Shown: positions 24,703 to 35,164, counted from the first letter of the stretch. The stretch: 41,607 nucleotides of DNA from Comamonadaceae bacterium (GCA_029255645.1 JANLJE010000042.1:1-41607); one strand, 5' to 3'. The notes: generated from the sequence alone by a model not told the origin. Program-made: numbers and translations.

Positions 24703-26241
24703 TTAGACCCAGGTGCCCTTGAAGGTGGTAATGGCGGCCGCCAGTTGCTGCTCGGATTCGCCGTCCAGATCCTTGGTCGTTTCCATCTTGTCCATCACGC
24801 CGGCCGCATTCTGCTTCAGGTAGGCCAGCAAGGCCTTCTCGAATTCGAGCGCACGCTTGACTTCCACGTCGTCGTAGAAGCCCTTGTCGGCCGCATACAG
24901 GGTCACGGCCATCTCGGAGACGCTCATGGGAGAATACTGGGCCTGCTTCATCAGCTCGGTCACCATGCGGCCACGCTCCAGCTGCTTGCGGGTGGCCTCG
25001 TCCAGGTCGGAGGCGAACTGGGCGAAGGCAGCCAGTTCCCGGTACTGGGCCAGGGCCAGACGCACACCGCCGCCCAGCTTCTTGATGATCTTGGTCTGCG
25101 CCGCGCCACCGACGCGGGAAACGGAGATACCGGCGTTGATGGCAGGCCGGATACCCGCATTGAACAGGTCGGTTTCCAGGAAGATCTGGCCGTCGGTGAT
25201 GGAGATGACGTTGGTCGGCACGAAAGCGGAAACGTCGCCGGCCTGGGTTTCGATCACGGGCAGGGCGGTCAGGGAACCGCTCTTGCCCTTGACGGCACCA
25301 TTCGTCAGTTTTTCAACCCATTCTTCGGAAACGCGGGCAGCGCGTTCCAGCAGGCGGGAGTGCAGGTAGAACACGTCGCCAGGGTAGGCTTCCCGGCCGG
25401 GCGGCCGGCGCAGCAGCAGGGACACCTGACGGTAGGCCCAGGCCTGCTTGGTCAGATCGTCATAAACGATCAGCGCGTCTTCGCCGATGTCGCGGAAGTA
25501 CTCGCCCATGGTGCAACCGGAGTAGGGAGCGATGTACTGCAGCGCCGCGGATTCGGAAGCGGTGGCAGCCACGACGATGGTGTATTCCATGGCGCCGTGC
25601 TCTTCGAGCTTGCGCACCACGTTGGCGACGGTGGAAGCCTTCTGGCCGATAGCCACATAGATGCACTTAACGCCGGAGCCCTTCTGGTTGATGATGGCAT
25701 CGACCGCCACGGCGGTCTTGCCGGTCTGACGGTCACCAATGATCAGCTCGCGCTGGCCGCGCCCCACGGGCACCATGGCGTCGATGGATTTCAGGCCGGT
25801 CTGAACGGGCTGGGACACCGACTTGCGCCAGATCACGCCTGGTGCAACCTTCTCGATCTTTTCGGTCAGCTTGCTGTTCAGGGGGCCCTTGCCGTCGATG
25901 GGGTGGCCCAGGGAATTCACCACGCGGCCCAAGAGTTCGGGACCCACGGGAACTTCCAGGATGCGGCCGGTACACTTGACGGTGTCGCCTTCGGAAATCT
26001 GCTCGTATTCACCCAGAATCACAGCGCCGACAGAATCGCGCTCCAGGTTCAGGGCCATGCCGAAGGTGTTGCCGGGAAATTCCAGCATTTCACCTTGCAT
26101 GACGTCCTGCAGACCATGAACGCGGCAGATGCCGTCGCTCACGGACACAACGGTACCCTGCGTGCGGGTTTCAGCGCCCACGTTCAGGTTTTGAATCTTG
26201 CTTTTGATCAGCTCGCTGATCTCGGACGGATTCAACTGCAT
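24703..26241 (-). CDS. atpA: F1Fo ATP synthase subunit alpha
   Basis: 512 residues. Walker [12 protein letters not shown], the [12 protein letters not shown]-terminus that contacts delta, [13 protein letters not shown], and the signature [14 protein letters not shown] are present. It carries the non-catalytic nucleotide sites. The ATG follows AGGAG closely. It lies between atpH (9 bp) and atpG. Confidence 0.98.
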   Translation of the reverse strand: MQLNPSEISELIKSKIQNLNVGAETRTQGTVVSVSDGICRVHGLQDVMQGEMLEFPGNTFGMALNLERDSVGAVILGEYEQISEGDTVKCTGRILEVPVGPELLGRVVNSLGHPIDGKGPLNSKLTEKIEKVAPGVIWRKSVSQPVQTGLKSIDAMVPVGRGQRELIIGDRQTGKTAVAVDAIINQKGSGVKCIYVAIGQKASTVANVVRKLEEHGAMEYTIVVAATASESAALQYIAPYSGCTMGEYFRDIGEDALIVYDDLTKQAWAYRQVSLLLRRPPGREAYPGDVFYLHSRLLERAARVSEEWVEKLTNGAVKGKSGSLTALPVIETQAGDVSAFVPTNVISITDGQIFLETDLFNAGIRPAINAGISVSRVGGAAQTKIIKKLGGGVRLALAQYRELAAFAQFASDLDEATRKQLERGRMVTELMKQAQYSPMSVSEMAVTLYAADKGFYDDVEVKRALEFEKALLAYLKQNAAGVMDKMETTKDLDGESEQQLAAAITTFKGTWV

Positions 26242-26250
26242 ATAAATCTC

Positions 26251-26784
26251 CTAGTTCTTGAGCGCCGTGGCCATGGCTTCGAGCTTGCCGCGCACGGAAG
26301 CATCCAGCACCTGGTCACCCACTGCCACCCGTACGCCACCGATAAGACCGGCATCGACCACGACGGTCGGCACGAGCCTGGTTTTGAAATGTGCTTCCAG
26401 TTGAGGCATCAGGGCCGAAAGATCGGCGTCAGCCAGAGGGAAAGCGGTTTGCACCACGGCCTCCTTGACGCCTGCATCGGCGGCCTTCTGCGCTTCGAAC
26501 AGGGCGGCAATTTCCGGCAGCAGTGTCAGGCGCTCATTGTCCGCGAGGACGCGAATGAAATTGCCGAGCACGGCATCATTGTCTTCAGCCAGCGAAATGA
26601 ACAGCTGGGCGACCTGCTCGGCAGACAGTTTGGGATTGCCGATCACCTCGGCCATCTCCGGGTCCCGGGCGATCATGGCCAGGCGCTGGAGGCGCCCGGA
26701 CCAGGCATCCAGTGTCCCCGTTTCCTTGGCCGTGCGGAACACGGCTTCGGCATAGGGGCGGGCGACGGTGACATTTTCAGCCAT
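26251..26784 (-). CDS. atpH: F1Fo ATP synthase subunit delta
   Basis: 177 residues: N-terminal helical domain (VARPYAEAVFRTAKETG) and a conserved C-terminal strand (VDAGLIGGVRVAVGDQVLDASVRGKL). Delta links the top of F1 to the b-subunit stator. A GTG three codons upstream overlaps the atpF stop, but the ATG giving MAENVTVARPYAEAVF is the family norm and has AGGA at an acceptable distance, so it is preferred. Confidence 0.95.
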   Translation of the reverse strand: MAENVTVARPYAEAVFRTAKETGTLDAWSGRLQRLAMIARDPEMAEVIGNPKLSAEQVAQLFISLAEDNDAVLGNFIRVLADNERLTLLPEIAALFEAQKAADAGVKEAVVQTAFPLADADLSALMPQLEAHFKTRLVPTVVVDAGLIGGVRVAVGDQVLDASVRGKLEAMATALKN

Positions 26785-26789
26785 AAGCG

Positions 26790-27260
26790 TCACAGATCCT
26801 GTTTGATTGCAGACAGCAATTCGGCATGGGCCCTGGCATCGATCTCACGGCGCAGGATTTTTTCGGCGCCTGCCACAGCGAGGCTTGCCACGGATTCCCG
26901 CAGTTGTTCCCTGGCGCGCACGATTTCCTGTTCTGCAGCGGCCTTGCCGACGGTCACGATGCGGTCGGCTTCGATCTTCGCCTGGCTCTTGGCCTCTTCG
27001 ATGATCTGGGCGGCACGCTTTTCGGCTTGGGCCAGGAGTTCGGCAGACTTTTCCTTGCCGGCGCGCAAGGCTTCTGCGGATCGCCTGGTAGCCAGTTCGA
27101 GATCGTGTTTACCGCGTTCAGCGGCAGCCAGACCGTCCGCGACCTTTTTCGCGCGCTCGTCGAGTGCCTTCACGATGGGCGGCCATACGAATTTCATCGT
27201 AAACCACGCCAGAATGAAGAACACAACGAGCTGGGCGAACAGCGTTGCGTTCAGATTCAC
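26790..27260 (-). CDS. atpF: F1Fo ATP synthase subunit b
   Basis: 156 residues, one N-terminal membrane helix ([20 protein letters not shown]) followed by a long charged, Ala-rich helix that dimerises as the peripheral stalk ([21 protein letters not shown] and onward). Starts [10 protein letters not shown] as in E. coli. AAAGGGGGA is upstream of the ATG. Ends five bases before the preferred atpH start. Confidence 0.97.
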   Translation of the reverse strand: MNLNATLFAQLVVFFILAWFTMKFVWPPIVKALDERAKKVADGLAAAERGKHDLELATRRSAEALRAGKEKSAELLAQAEKRAAQIIEEAKSQAKIEADRIVTVGKAAAEQEIVRAREQLRESVASLAVAGAEKILRREIDARAHAELLSAIKQDL

Positions 27261-27298
27261 GGTTTCAGTCCCCCTTTAAAGAGTTGATGGGGAGCCGA

Positions 27299-27605
<307 letters not shown>

Positions 27606-28469
27606 TCAGTGCGATTCGTGGGCCTGACCGATATACACCAGGGTCAGCATCATGAAGATGAAGGCTTGCAGCACCACGATCAGGAGGTGGAAGATGGCCC
27701 AGGCGGTACCCGCAACCACATGGCCTGCCCACAGCAGGGGGCCGGTCAGGCCGGCACTGCTCCAGGCGGCACCCATCAGGGCGATCAGCATGAAGACCAG
27801 TTCGCCGGCATACATGTTGCCGAACAACCGCATGCCATGGGAAATGGTCTTGGCCAGGAATTCGATGATCTGCATGGCAAAGTTGATCGGATACAGCAGC
27901 GGATGACTCCCGAAGGGAGCGGTGAACAGTTCATGCACCCAGCCGCCCACGCCCTTGATCCTGATGTTGTAGTAAAAGCAGATCAGCAACACGCCGATGG
28001 CCATGCCCAGGGTGCTGTTCAGGTCGGCGGTGGGAACCACGCGCAAAAAGGCGTGATGGTTGCCCGTCACGGTCTGCCAGAGCAGGGGCAGCAGATCCAC
28101 CGGCAGGAAGTCCAGGGCGTTCATCAGGAAGATCCAGATGAAGACCGTCAGGGCCAGCGGCGCCACGAATTTGCGCGATTCTTCGTGATGAATGATGCCC
28201 TTGGCCTGGTTGGCAACCATCTCCATGACGATTTCAACGGCCGCCTGCATGCGCCCGGGAACACCGGAAGTAACGCGGGATGCCACGCGCCACATCGCGA
28301 ACAGACCCAGAACCCCCATCAGCACCGAGAAGGTGAGGGTATCCAGGTTGATGATGCTGAAATCGATGATCGAAGTCTGGGGATGACCACTGGAATTGAG
28401 GTGGGTCAGGTGGTGGGAGATGTACTCGCTCGCGGTTGGACCGTGTGCTGCAGCTGTTTCAGTAGCCAT
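27606..28469 (-). CDS. atpB: F1Fo ATP synthase subunit a
   Basis: 287 residues, five to six membrane helices. The essential arginine is in ISHGMRLFGNMYAGELVFM; DFLPVDLLP and the C-terminal helix with FIFMMLTLVYIGQA are typical. It forms the proton half-channels against the c-ring. The ATG giving MATETAAAHG is one base after the atpI stop; a start eight codons upstream would overlap atpI and has no better ribosome site. Confidence 0.96.
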   Translation of the reverse strand: MATETAAAHGPTASEYISHHLTHLNSSGHPQTSIIDFSIINLDTLTFSVLMGVLGLFAMWRVASRVTSGVPGRMQAAVEIVMEMVANQAKGIIHHEESRKFVAPLALTVFIWIFLMNALDFLPVDLLPLLWQTVTGNHHAFLRVVPTADLNSTLGMAIGVLLICFYYNIRIKGVGGWVHELFTAPFGSHPLLYPINFAMQIIEFLAKTISHGMRLFGNMYAGELVFMLIALMGAAWSSAGLTGPLLWAGHVVAGTAWAIFHLLIVVLQAFIFMMLTLVYIGQAHESH

Positions 28470-28470
28470 G

Positions 28471-28812
28471 TCAGGATTTCTTCCAAAAAGCAAAAAAACT
28501 TACTTGCAATACAACCGCCATTCCGATCAGCAGGCTGGGCCAGTGCATGTCCGGATAGATTTTCATGGCGATTGTCAACAATCCTATGGTTGCTGCGACC
28601 TTGATGAACTCGCCGATGAAGAAGTGCGCCGGGAGAGATACCCCCGGCCGCTTCGACACCGCTTTCAGACGCAGGGCAAACCAGGCGCTGGGCAGGATGC
28701 AGGCAATCCCCGCCAGGCCCGCCGAAATCGCTCCCCGCGTTCCAACGCTCAAACCGGCAATCAACACCATGAGCATGGTGGCACCAAGTTGCAGATAAAT
28801 TGCTTTGATCAT
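28471..28812 (-). CDS. atpI: ATP synthase accessory protein AtpI (subunit I)
   Basis: 113 residues with four predicted membrane helices (YLQLGATMLMVLIAGLSVG; AISAGLAGIACILPSAWFAL; FFIGEFIKVAATIGLLTIA; SLLIGMAVVLQVSFFAF). AtpI/UncI leads atp operons and helps c-ring assembly or magnesium supply; it is poorly conserved. The upstream promoter and the one-base spacing to atpB fix its place as the first gene. Confidence 0.9.
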   Translation of the reverse strand: MIKAIYLQLGATMLMVLIAGLSVGTRGAISAGLAGIACILPSAWFALRLKAVSKRPGVSLPAHFFIGEFIKVAATIGLLTIAMKIYPDMHWPSLLIGMAVVLQVSFFAFWKKS

Positions 28813-28856
28813 GGCGATTTGCGGATTTTGCCGGCTGCCGCATACAAAACCGAAAT

Positions 28857-28885
28857 AATATAAGACTTGAGGCTGTTTTCGTCAA
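28857..28885 (-). promoter_or_regulatory. Sigma70-type promoter of the atp operon
   Basis: On the minus strand TTGACG (28885-28880) and TATATT (28862-28857) are separated by exactly 17 bp, one mismatch each from consensus. Transcription would begin near 28850, giving a leader of about 38 nt before atpI. It lies in the 129-bp gap after parB, so atp can be expressed independently of mnmG-rsmG-parAB. Confidence 0.75.
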
Positions 28886-28941
28886 ACGAAATGTCAGCAT
28901 CTCGTGAGTTTTACGGCATCGTGGCAAAAATCCCCTGGTGG

Positions 28942-29790
28942 TCAGCGCAACCGCCCGAGCAGGCCTTCGAGCTGATCCAGGTCCGCGAATTCAATGGTGA
29001 GCTTGCCGGCTCCCTTCTTGTTGGCACGGATATTGACGGCAGTCCCCAGGACGTCTGAGAGTTCCTCCTCCAGGCGCAGCAGGTCCCGATCCGGCTGCCG
29101 TGCCTCCGCCTTGGCGGGCGGATTGAGCTGGCGCTGGACCAGGCGCTCGGTTTCGCGCACCGACAGGCCCTTGAGCACGATCGACTGGGCCAGTTGCACC
29201 TGTTCCGCACCGCCCAGCGGCAACAGGGCCCGGGCATGTCCCATGTCCAGCTTGTTTTCCATGAGCAGGGTCTGCACGGGTTCGCACAACTGCAGCAGGC
29301 GCAATAAATTGGAGGCCGCCGGGCGGGAACGTCCGACGGCATCGGCGGCCTGCTGATGGGTCAGATTGAATTCGTCCACCAGGCGCTGCAGGCCCATGGC
29401 TTCTTCCAGGGGATTGAGATTTTCCCGCTGGATGTTTTCGATCAGGGCCATGGCCAGGGCCTGTTCGTCGGGAATATCCCGCACCAGCACCGGCACTTCG
29501 GTCAGGCCGGCCCGCTGGGCGGCCCGCCAGCGGCGCTCCCCGGCGACGATCTCGTAACGCTCGGCCCCCGGGGTTGCGTCGATGGCCCGCACCAGGATCG
29601 GCTGCATGATGCCCTGGGCCCGGATCGAGGCGGCCAGTTCGGCCAGGGAGGCCTCGTCCATGTGGGTGCGGGGCTGATACTTGCCCGGCCGCAGCCGGTC
29701 AATCGGCAATTCCCGTTGTTCGTCGGCCCGCTTCTCGCTGCTGGCCGACAGCAGGGCATCCAGGCCCCGCCCCAAACCTTTCAACTTCAT
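28942..29790 (-). CDS. parB: Chromosome partitioning protein ParB
   Basis: 282 residues: N-terminal KLKGLGRGLDALLS; ParB/Srx CTPase domain (LPIDRLRPGKYQPR, IMQPILVR, ERYEIVAGERRWRAAQRAGL with the GERR box, ENIQRENLNPLEEA); HTH region (THQQAADAVGRSRPAASNLLRLL); C-terminal dimer domain. It loads at parS and spreads as a CTP clamp to segregate the origin region. Its ATG overlaps the parA TGA (ATGA). No full parS was found in the window. Confidence 0.96.
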   Translation of the reverse strand: MKLKGLGRGLDALLSASSEKRADEQRELPIDRLRPGKYQPRTHMDEASLAELAASIRAQGIMQPILVRAIDATPGAERYEIVAGERRWRAAQRAGLTEVPVLVRDIPDEQALAMALIENIQRENLNPLEEAMGLQRLVDEFNLTHQQAADAVGRSRPAASNLLRLLQLCEPVQTLLMENKLDMGHARALLPLGGAEQVQLAQSIVLKGLSVRETERLVQRQLNPPAKAEARQPDRDLLRLEEELSDVLGTAVNIRANKKGAGKLTIEFADLDQLEGLLGRLR

Positions 29791-30545
29791 GCCAATACCT
29801 CACGGCCCAGTATTTCCTGGGCCAGCGCCACATAGGCCTGGGCGCCCCTGGAACTCTTGTCGAATGCCAATACCGGCTTGCCATAGGAGGGCGCTTCGGC
29901 CAGCCGGACATTACGCGGCACGATGGTGTGGTACACCTTGTTGCCGAAGTGGCGTTCGAGTTCGCTGGAAACCTGCTGGGTCAGCGTGCTCTGGGGGTTG
30001 TACATGGTGCGCAGCAGACCTTCGATCTCGAGGCGGGGATTGAGATGCGCCCGGATTTTCTTCAGGGTTTCCACCAGATCGGAGAGCCCTTCCAGTGCGT
30101 AATACTCGCACTGCATGGGAATCACGACCGAATCCGCCGCCACCAGGCCATTCACGGTGAGCATGTTGAGGGCAGGGGGGCAATCGATCAGCACGAAGTC
30201 GTAGGGGGCATCCTTGAGGGCATCCCGCAACCGGAATTCGCGCCGTTCCAGTTCGATGATTTCCACCTCGGCACCGGCCAGTTCGCGGTTGGCCGGCAGC
30301 ACTGCAAAACCGAAATCCGTGGGCAAGGCGGCCTCGGCGAGGCTCACCTGGCCGAGCAACACCTGGTACACGGTCGGCAAGGCTTCCTTCTTGGTGATGC
30401 CCGCGCCAGTGGTGGCATTGCCTTGGGGGTCCAGGTCGATCAGCAGGACCTGGCGCCCTTCCTGGGCCAGACTGGCGGCCAGATTCACCGCCGTGGTGGT
30501 CTTGCCCACGCCGCCTTTCTGGTTGGTAATGGCTAACACTTTCAT
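29787..30545 (-). CDS. parA: Chromosome partitioning ATPase ParA (Soj)
   Basis: 252 residues. Deviant Walker A KGGVGKTTTAVNLA at the N-terminus, DLDPQGNATTG, and Walker B DFVLIDCPPAL. The ParA-ATP dimer binds DNA non-specifically and drives ParB-parS complexes toward the poles. The ATG giving MKVLAITNQKGG is the family start; a reading from further upstream would add 11 residues from the spacer. It is translationally coupled to parB and lies 29 bp after rsmG. Confidence 0.96.
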   Translation of the reverse strand: MKVLAITNQKGGVGKTTTAVNLAASLAQEGRQVLLIDLDPQGNATTGAGITKKEALPTVYQVLLGQVSLAEAALPTDFGFAVLPANRELAGAEVEIIELERREFRLRDALKDAPYDFVLIDCPPALNMLTVNGLVAADSVVIPMQCEYYALEGLSDLVETLKKIRAHLNPRLEIEGLLRTMYNPQSTLTQQVSSELERHFGNKVYHTIVPRNVRLAEAPSYGKPVLAFDKSSRGAQAYVALAQEILGREVLA

Positions 30546-30574
30546 GGTCAATACCTTTTCATGCCTGCTGCAAC

Positions 30575-31192
30575 TCATTCAGCCTGCAAAATCACGAGAT
30601 GCCGGGCGGCTTCGAGGCCGGGCACCGCCAGAAAGTGGAGGGCGCTCAGCTTCACGCCGGCGGGCAGGGCGGCCAATTCCTGATCCGGCTGCTGGCCTTT
30701 CATGGCCAGCCAGCAGCCCTCAGGAGCCAGCAAGGGCCGGGTGAGGCGGACGAAATCCGCCAGCTCGGCAAAGGCCCGGGACGTGATCATGGCATATCTG
30801 CCATTCATTTCCTCCACCCGGGCATGACGGGCCTCCACATTGGCCAGGCCCAGTTCGATGGCCGCCTGACGCTGGAAAGCGGCTTTCTTTTGCACCGCAT
30901 CCACCAAGGTCACCTGCAGGTCGGGCCGGGCAATGGCCAGGGGGATGCCCGGCAAGCCGGCGCCACTGCCCACATCGAGCAGTTCCGGGCCGGTGACCCA
31001 GGGCAGGATGGCCAGGGAATCGAGCAGATGGTGGGACAACATCCGGGCCGGGTCCTTCAGGGCGGTGAGATTGTACGTCCGGTTCCATTTCAACATCAGG
31101 TCGCGATAGGCCAGGAGCTTGTCCACCGCCCCTTCGGGCAGGACCAGCCCCATGGCCGCGACATCCCGGTTCAGTCGTTCCCGCTCACTCAT
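30575..31192 (-). CDS. rsmG: 16S rRNA (guanine527-N7)-methyltransferase RsmG (GidB)
   Basis: 205 residues. [23 protein letters not shown] and the SAM site [28 protein letters not shown] (in part) are the GidB signatures, followed by KKAAFQ and TSRAFAEL. It makes m7G527 in the 530 loop of 16S rRNA; loss gives low-level streptomycin resistance. It overlaps the mnmG stop by 4 bp in the usual gidA-gidB pair. Confidence 0.96.
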   Translation of the reverse strand: MSERERLNRDVAAMGLVLPEGAVDKLLAYRDLMLKWNRTYNLTALKDPARMLSHHLLDSLAILPWVTGPELLDVGSGAGLPGIPLAIARPDLQVTLVDAVQKKAAFQRQAAIELGLANVEARHARVEEMNGRYAMITSRAFAELADFVRLTRPLLAPEGCWLAMKGQQPDQELAALPAGVKLSALHFLAVPGLEAARHLVILQAE

Positions 31193-33075
31193 GGCTTCAC
31201 CGGGCGCCCCTGGCGCTTCAACTGGATCAGCAGCAGGGAAATGGCGGCCGGGGTGATGCCCTGGATGCGCCCGGCCTGGCCCAGGGTCCCGGGTTTGTAC
31301 TGCGCCAGCTTCTGCTGCACCTCCCGGGAGAGGCCGGGCACCTGGCTGAAATCCATGTCTCCGGGCAGAGGAGTTTCCTCATAGGCGGCGGCCCTGGCCA
31401 CCTCATCCTGCTGCCGGTCGATATAACCTTGATACTTGGCCTGGATGTCCAGTTGCTCGATGATCAGAGGGTCCTGAACGCCTTCCCCGGCCTGAGGCAG
31501 GGTCATCAGATCCGGATAGCTGACTTCGGGACGGCGCAGCAGGTCGAACAGGGTGTACTCCCGCTCGATGGCCTTGCCCAGCACCCGCTTTGCCTCGGCC
31601 GCCGGCAGGATCGCCGGATTGACCCAGGTGGTCTTGAGCCGCTCGCTTTCCCGGGCGATGGCTTCGCGCTTGGTGCAAAAGGCCGCCCAGCGTTCATCAT
31701 CCACCAGCCCCAGTTTCCGGCCCTGTTCGGTGAGACGCAGGTCGGCATTGTCCTCGCGCAATTGCAAGCGGTATTCGGCCCGGCTGGTGAACATGCGGTA
31801 GGGCTCGGTCACGCCCCGGGTGATCAGGTCGTCCACCATCACCCCCAGATAGGCCTCGTCCCGGCGTGGGCACCAGGCGTCCTGGCCCTGGACCTGCAGG
31901 GCTGCATTGACCCCGGCGAGCAGACCCTGGGCCGCCGCTTCTTCGTAGCCGGTGGTGCCGTTGATCTGGCCGGCGAAGAACAGACCGCCGATGGCTTTCG
32001 ATTCCAGGGAGGATTTGAGCCCACGGGGATCATAAAAATCATATTCGATGGCATAGCCGGGACGCAGGATGTGGCAGTTTTCCAGGCCGCGGATGGAGCG
32101 CACCACCGCCAGCTGAATGTCGAAGGGCAGGCTGGTGGAAATCCCGTTCGGGTAAATTTCGTGGGTCGTCAGGCCCTCGGGCTCGAGAAAGACGTTGTGG
32201 CTGTCCTTGTCGGCGAAGCGATGGATCTTGTCCTCGATGGAGGGACAGTAGCGCGGCCCGACGCCTTCGATCACGCCGGTGTACATGGGCGAGCGGTCCA
32301 GACCGCTGCGGATGATGTCATGGGTGCGGCCATTGGTCTGAGTGATCCAGCAGGGCAACTGGGCCGGATGCTGCCCGGGGTGGCCCAGGAAGGAAAACAC
32401 CGGCAGCGGCGCATCCGAATACTGCGGCGTCAGTTTCGAGTAGTCGATGGTCTTGCCATCCAGCCGGGGCGGGGTGCCGGTCTTGAGGCGGCCCTGGGGC
32501 AGCTCGAGTTCCTTCAGCCGCGCCGCCAGGGAAACGCTGGGCGGGTCGCCCATGCGGCCGCCGGTGTAGTTCGACAGCCCTACATGGATCAGGCCGTTCA
32601 GGAAAGTCCCGGCGGTGAGCACCACGGCCCGGGCCTCGAAGCGGATGCCAAGCTGGGTCACCGCCCCCACCACCCGGTCGCCCGCGACGATCAGATCGTC
32701 GCAAGCCTGGGCGAACAAGGTCAGATTCGGCTGGTTTTCCAGACGCTTACGGATCGCCTGCCGGTACAGCACCCGGTCGGCCTGGGCGCGGGTGGCACGC
32801 ACCGCCGGGCCCTTGGAGGCGTTGAGGATGCGAAACTGGATGCCGCCCTCGTCGGTGGCCGCCGCCATGGCGCCGCCCAGGGCATCCACCTCCTTCACCA
32901 GATGGCCCTTGCCGATGCCACCGATGGAAGGATTGCAGCTCATCGCCCCGAGGGTCTCCAGATTATGGGTCAGGAGCAGGGTCTGCGCGCCGGCCCGGGC
33001 CGCGGCCAGCGCAGCCTCGGTCCCGGCGTGGCCGCCGCCGACAACGATGACGTCGAATCGGGTAGGAAAAATCAT
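31189..33075 (-). CDS. mnmG: tRNA uridine-5-carboxymethylaminomethyl modification enzyme MnmG (GidA)
   Basis: 628 residues, family length. FAD site [30 protein letters not shown]-type block [52 protein letters not shown] and the C-terminal [13 protein letters not shown] are all present. With MnmE (not in the window) it modifies wobble uridine 34 of several tRNAs. It heads the minus-strand block mnmG-rsmG-parAB-atp. The ribosome site before the ATG is weak. Confidence 0.98.
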   Translation of the reverse strand: MIFPTRFDVIVVGGGHAGTEAALAAARAGAQTLLLTHNLETLGAMSCNPSIGGIGKGHLVKEVDALGGAMAAATDEGGIQFRILNASKGPAVRATRAQADRVLYRQAIRKRLENQPNLTLFAQACDDLIVAGDRVVGAVTQLGIRFEARAVVLTAGTFLNGLIHVGLSNYTGGRMGDPPSVSLAARLKELELPQGRLKTGTPPRLDGKTIDYSKLTPQYSDAPLPVFSFLGHPGQHPAQLPCWITQTNGRTHDIIRSGLDRSPMYTGVIEGVGPRYCPSIEDKIHRFADKDSHNVFLEPEGLTTHEIYPNGISTSLPFDIQLAVVRSIRGLENCHILRPGYAIEYDFYDPRGLKSSLESKAIGGLFFAGQINGTTGYEEAAAQGLLAGVNAALQVQGQDAWCPRRDEAYLGVMVDDLITRGVTEPYRMFTSRAEYRLQLREDNADLRLTEQGRKLGLVDDERWAAFCTKREAIARESERLKTTWVNPAILPAAEAKRVLGKAIEREYTLFDLLRRPEVSYPDLMTLPQAGEGVQDPLIIEQLDIQAKYQGYIDRQQDEVARAAAYEETPLPGDMDFSQVPGLSREVQQKLAQYKPGTLGQAGRIQGITPAAISLLLIQLKRQGRPVKP

Positions 33076-33133
33076 GGGCGGGAAATACCCCCGGTACAGG
33101 GCAGGAGACGAAGGCAGAGGGACGGCGATTTTA

Positions 33134-33176
33134 CGTCAGGGCGCTGAAAAAACACAGTTTTTGCAGCGCCCTGACG
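33134..33176. repeat. 43-bp near-perfect hairpin between mnmG and the response-regulator gene
   Basis: CGTCAGGGCGCTG pairs with CAGCGCCCTGACG (13 bp); after one A-G mismatch AAAAAC pairs with GTTTTT, leaving a 3-nt loop. It lies in the 189-bp gap between two divergent genes, where a terminator is not expected, and no T-run follows. A recognition site, a REP-like element or an insulating structure are possible. Confidence 0.8.
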
Positions 33177-33264
33177 CATCGGCCCGGTCCGGACCTCCAA
33201 TCTCCTTGCTGGCCGCTCTTAACTGGCGTAGTTTCGCGGACCATCCGATTCATAAGTATTTTTC

Positions 33265-34980
33265 ATGGACGTCTCCGAAAACACCGCGGCCCTGCTCGCA
33301 ACCATGCAGGCAGACTTGCACAAGCAGCGGGTCCTGATCATTGACCGCCACCCGCCCGCCCGGGAATCCCTGCGCCTGATGCTCGCCAATCTGGGCATCA
33401 CCCAGGTGCATGGGGCTGGCTCCTCTGCCGATGTGCTGCGCCAGGTCAGGAACAACCCTTTTGACATCGTGCTCTCCGACTACATCCTCGAAGACGGCCG
33501 GGATGGCCAGCAGTTGCTGGAGGAATTGCGCCACAACCACCTGCTGCCCCTCTCTGCGGTGTACATGATCGTCACCAGCGAGCGCAGCTATCACAACGTG
33601 GTTTCCCTGGCCGAACTGACCCCGGACGACTACCTGATCAAGCCTTTCACCGCCGACCTGCTGCAGACCCGGCTGACCAAGGCGCTCTACAAGAAGCATG
33701 TCCTCAAGCCGATCTACACCCACATGGCCCGGGGCGCCTTCGAGCAGGCCATCCAGGCCTGTGATCTGGTCATCATGGAAAACCCTGCCTATCAGCTGGA
33801 AGCCCAGCGTTTCAAGGGCGAACTACTGCAAACCCTGGGGCGACTGGAGGAAGCCCAGGGGCTCTATCAGGGCCTGCTGACCCTGAAGCCCATTCCCTGG
33901 GCCAAGATGGGTCTGGCCATGGTGGCCCGCACTCAGAACCGGCTGGAGGAAGCCGAAAAGCTGGCCCAGGAACTGATCGAGGAAAACCCCGATTTTCTTT
34001 CGGCCTATGACTTCCTCTCCCTGGTGCGGGAATCTCAAGGCCATCTGGTAGAAGCCCAGGAAGCCCTGCAAGAGGCCGCCCTGCGCGCTCCCCATAACAC
34101 CCTGCGCCTGCGCCTGGTCGGCGATCTGGCCCTGCAGAACAATGAGCTGGAGGTGGCCGAACGGGCTTTCAGCAAAGTGCTGGAACGACACCGCGGCTCC
34201 AGCCTGCGCTCCGTGGATGACTACACCAGCCTCTCCAAGGTGCATCTGGAAAAAGGCAATCTGAACGGCGCCCGGGAAGTCATCAAGAACCTGCGCCGGG
34301 ACTGGCGGGGTGAAAAACAAGGAGAACTGGCCGCCCTGGTGATGGAAAGCCTCAGCTATCAGAAGGAAGGCGACGAGGCCAAGGCCGGGCAGCTCGTGGA
34401 ACAGGCGCTCAAGCTGCATCAGGAACTGGCGGCAGAACAGGACTCCACCGTACCCGGCTCCAGGCGCCTGACCGTAGACCTGGCCCAGGCCTGCATGGAA
34501 ACCGGCAAGGACGAGGCAGCTCACCAGCTCCTGCGCCAGGTCGCCACGGAACACCACGACGATTTCCGGGTCATTTCCCACATCGAGAACGTGTTCGAGA
34601 AAACCGGTCAGTCCGACGTGGGCCGGGCCATGCTCGAAGAGGTGGGCGCCGAAATCATCCGTCTCAACAACGAAGGCGTCCTGACGGCCCGGGGTGGCGA
34701 CCTCAAAGCCGCGGTGGACATGCTGATGAACGCTGCCGACCGGGTTCCCAATGTGCAGTTCCTGGTCAATGCCGCCCGCGCCATCTTCACTCTCATGGAC
34801 CAGCAGGGCTGGGACGTGGACCTCGCCGCCCGGGCCACGGACTACCTGAAACGAGCCCAGACCAAGGCGCCCCGCAATCCCAAAGTACTGCTGACCCTCG
34901 AAATCCACGCCCAGGTAGCCCGCAAATACGGCATTTCCATCCTGGACGTGGAAGCCGGTTCCAATAGTCAGTCACCCTGA
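33265..34980 (+). CDS. Response regulator with C-terminal TPR repeats
   Basis: 571 residues. The receiver domain spans about 20-140: phosphoacceptor D72 (FDIVLSDYILEDG), T104-S105 and K126 (YLIKPF). The acidic pair normally at the end of strand 1 reads IIDRHP, so one of the two Mg-binding acids is Arg. After residue 145 the protein is helical with tetratricopeptide motifs (AYQLEAQRFKGELLQTLGRLEEAQGLYQ; QNRLEEAEKLAQELIEENPDFLSAYDFL). There is no DNA-binding or enzymatic output, so it probably acts by protein contact. Similar REC-TPR proteins occur in pseudomonads. No partner kinase is adjacent. Confidence 0.88.
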   Translation: MDVSENTAALLATMQADLHKQRVLIIDRHPPARESLRLMLANLGITQVHGAGSSADVLRQVRNNPFDIVLSDYILEDGRDGQQLLEELRHNHLLPLSAVYMIVTSERSYHNVVSLAELTPDDYLIKPFTADLLQTRLTKALYKKHVLKPIYTHMARGAFEQAIQACDLVIMENPAYQLEAQRFKGELLQTLGRLEEAQGLYQGLLTLKPIPWAKMGLAMVARTQNRLEEAEKLAQELIEENPDFLSAYDFLSLVRESQGHLVEAQEALQEAALRAPHNTLRLRLVGDLALQNNELEVAERAFSKVLERHRGSSLRSVDDYTSLSKVHLEKGNLNGAREVIKNLRRDWRGEKQGELAALVMESLSYQKEGDEAKAGQLVEQALKLHQELAAEQDSTVPGSRRLTVDLAQACMETGKDEAAHQLLRQVATEHHDDFRVISHIENVFEKTGQSDVGRAMLEEVGAEIIRLNNEGVLTARGGDLKAAVDMLMNAADRVPNVQFLVNAARAIFTLMDQQGWDVDLAARATDYLKRAQTKAPRNPKVLLTLEIHAQVARKYGISILDVEAGSNSQSP

Positions 34981-35027
34981 AAGCGGGAACGCCGCAAAGA
35001 GCGAGACCGCCCTGGATGCCTCGTGCG

Positions 35028-35072
35028 CCCTGTACGCCCTCACCCTGTACGCCCTCACCCTGTATGCCGCCC
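35028..35072. repeat. 15-bp tandem repeat array, GC-rich
   Basis: Two perfect units of CCCTGTACGCCCTCA and a third degenerate unit. Related CCTGTACGCCCC fragments follow to about 35110. Similar in period and motif to the array after ubiJ. Confidence 0.8.
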
Positions 35073-35129
35073 CTGTGCGCTCCTGTACGCCCCTGTGCAC
35101 CCTGTACGGGTGGGTCGCGCACGCCGCCA

Positions 35130-35164
35130 CCCTGATACCCTGATACCCTGATACCCTGATACCC
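35130..35164. repeat. 8-bp tandem repeat (CCCTGATA)x4
   Basis: Four perfect consecutive units of CCCTGATA and a partial fifth. A classic variable-number tandem repeat in a non-coding gap between two convergent genes. Confidence 0.9.

Noticed and set aside
24250-27279. Open frame of 1009 codons antisense to atpG-atpA-atpH-atpF
   Set aside because: It spans four well-conserved atp genes and their boundaries, shows no domain, and is explained by GC-rich third positions.
35130-35164. Tandem repeats as a CRISPR array
   Set aside because: Units are 8 bp and directly adjacent without spacers, and no cas genes are present.
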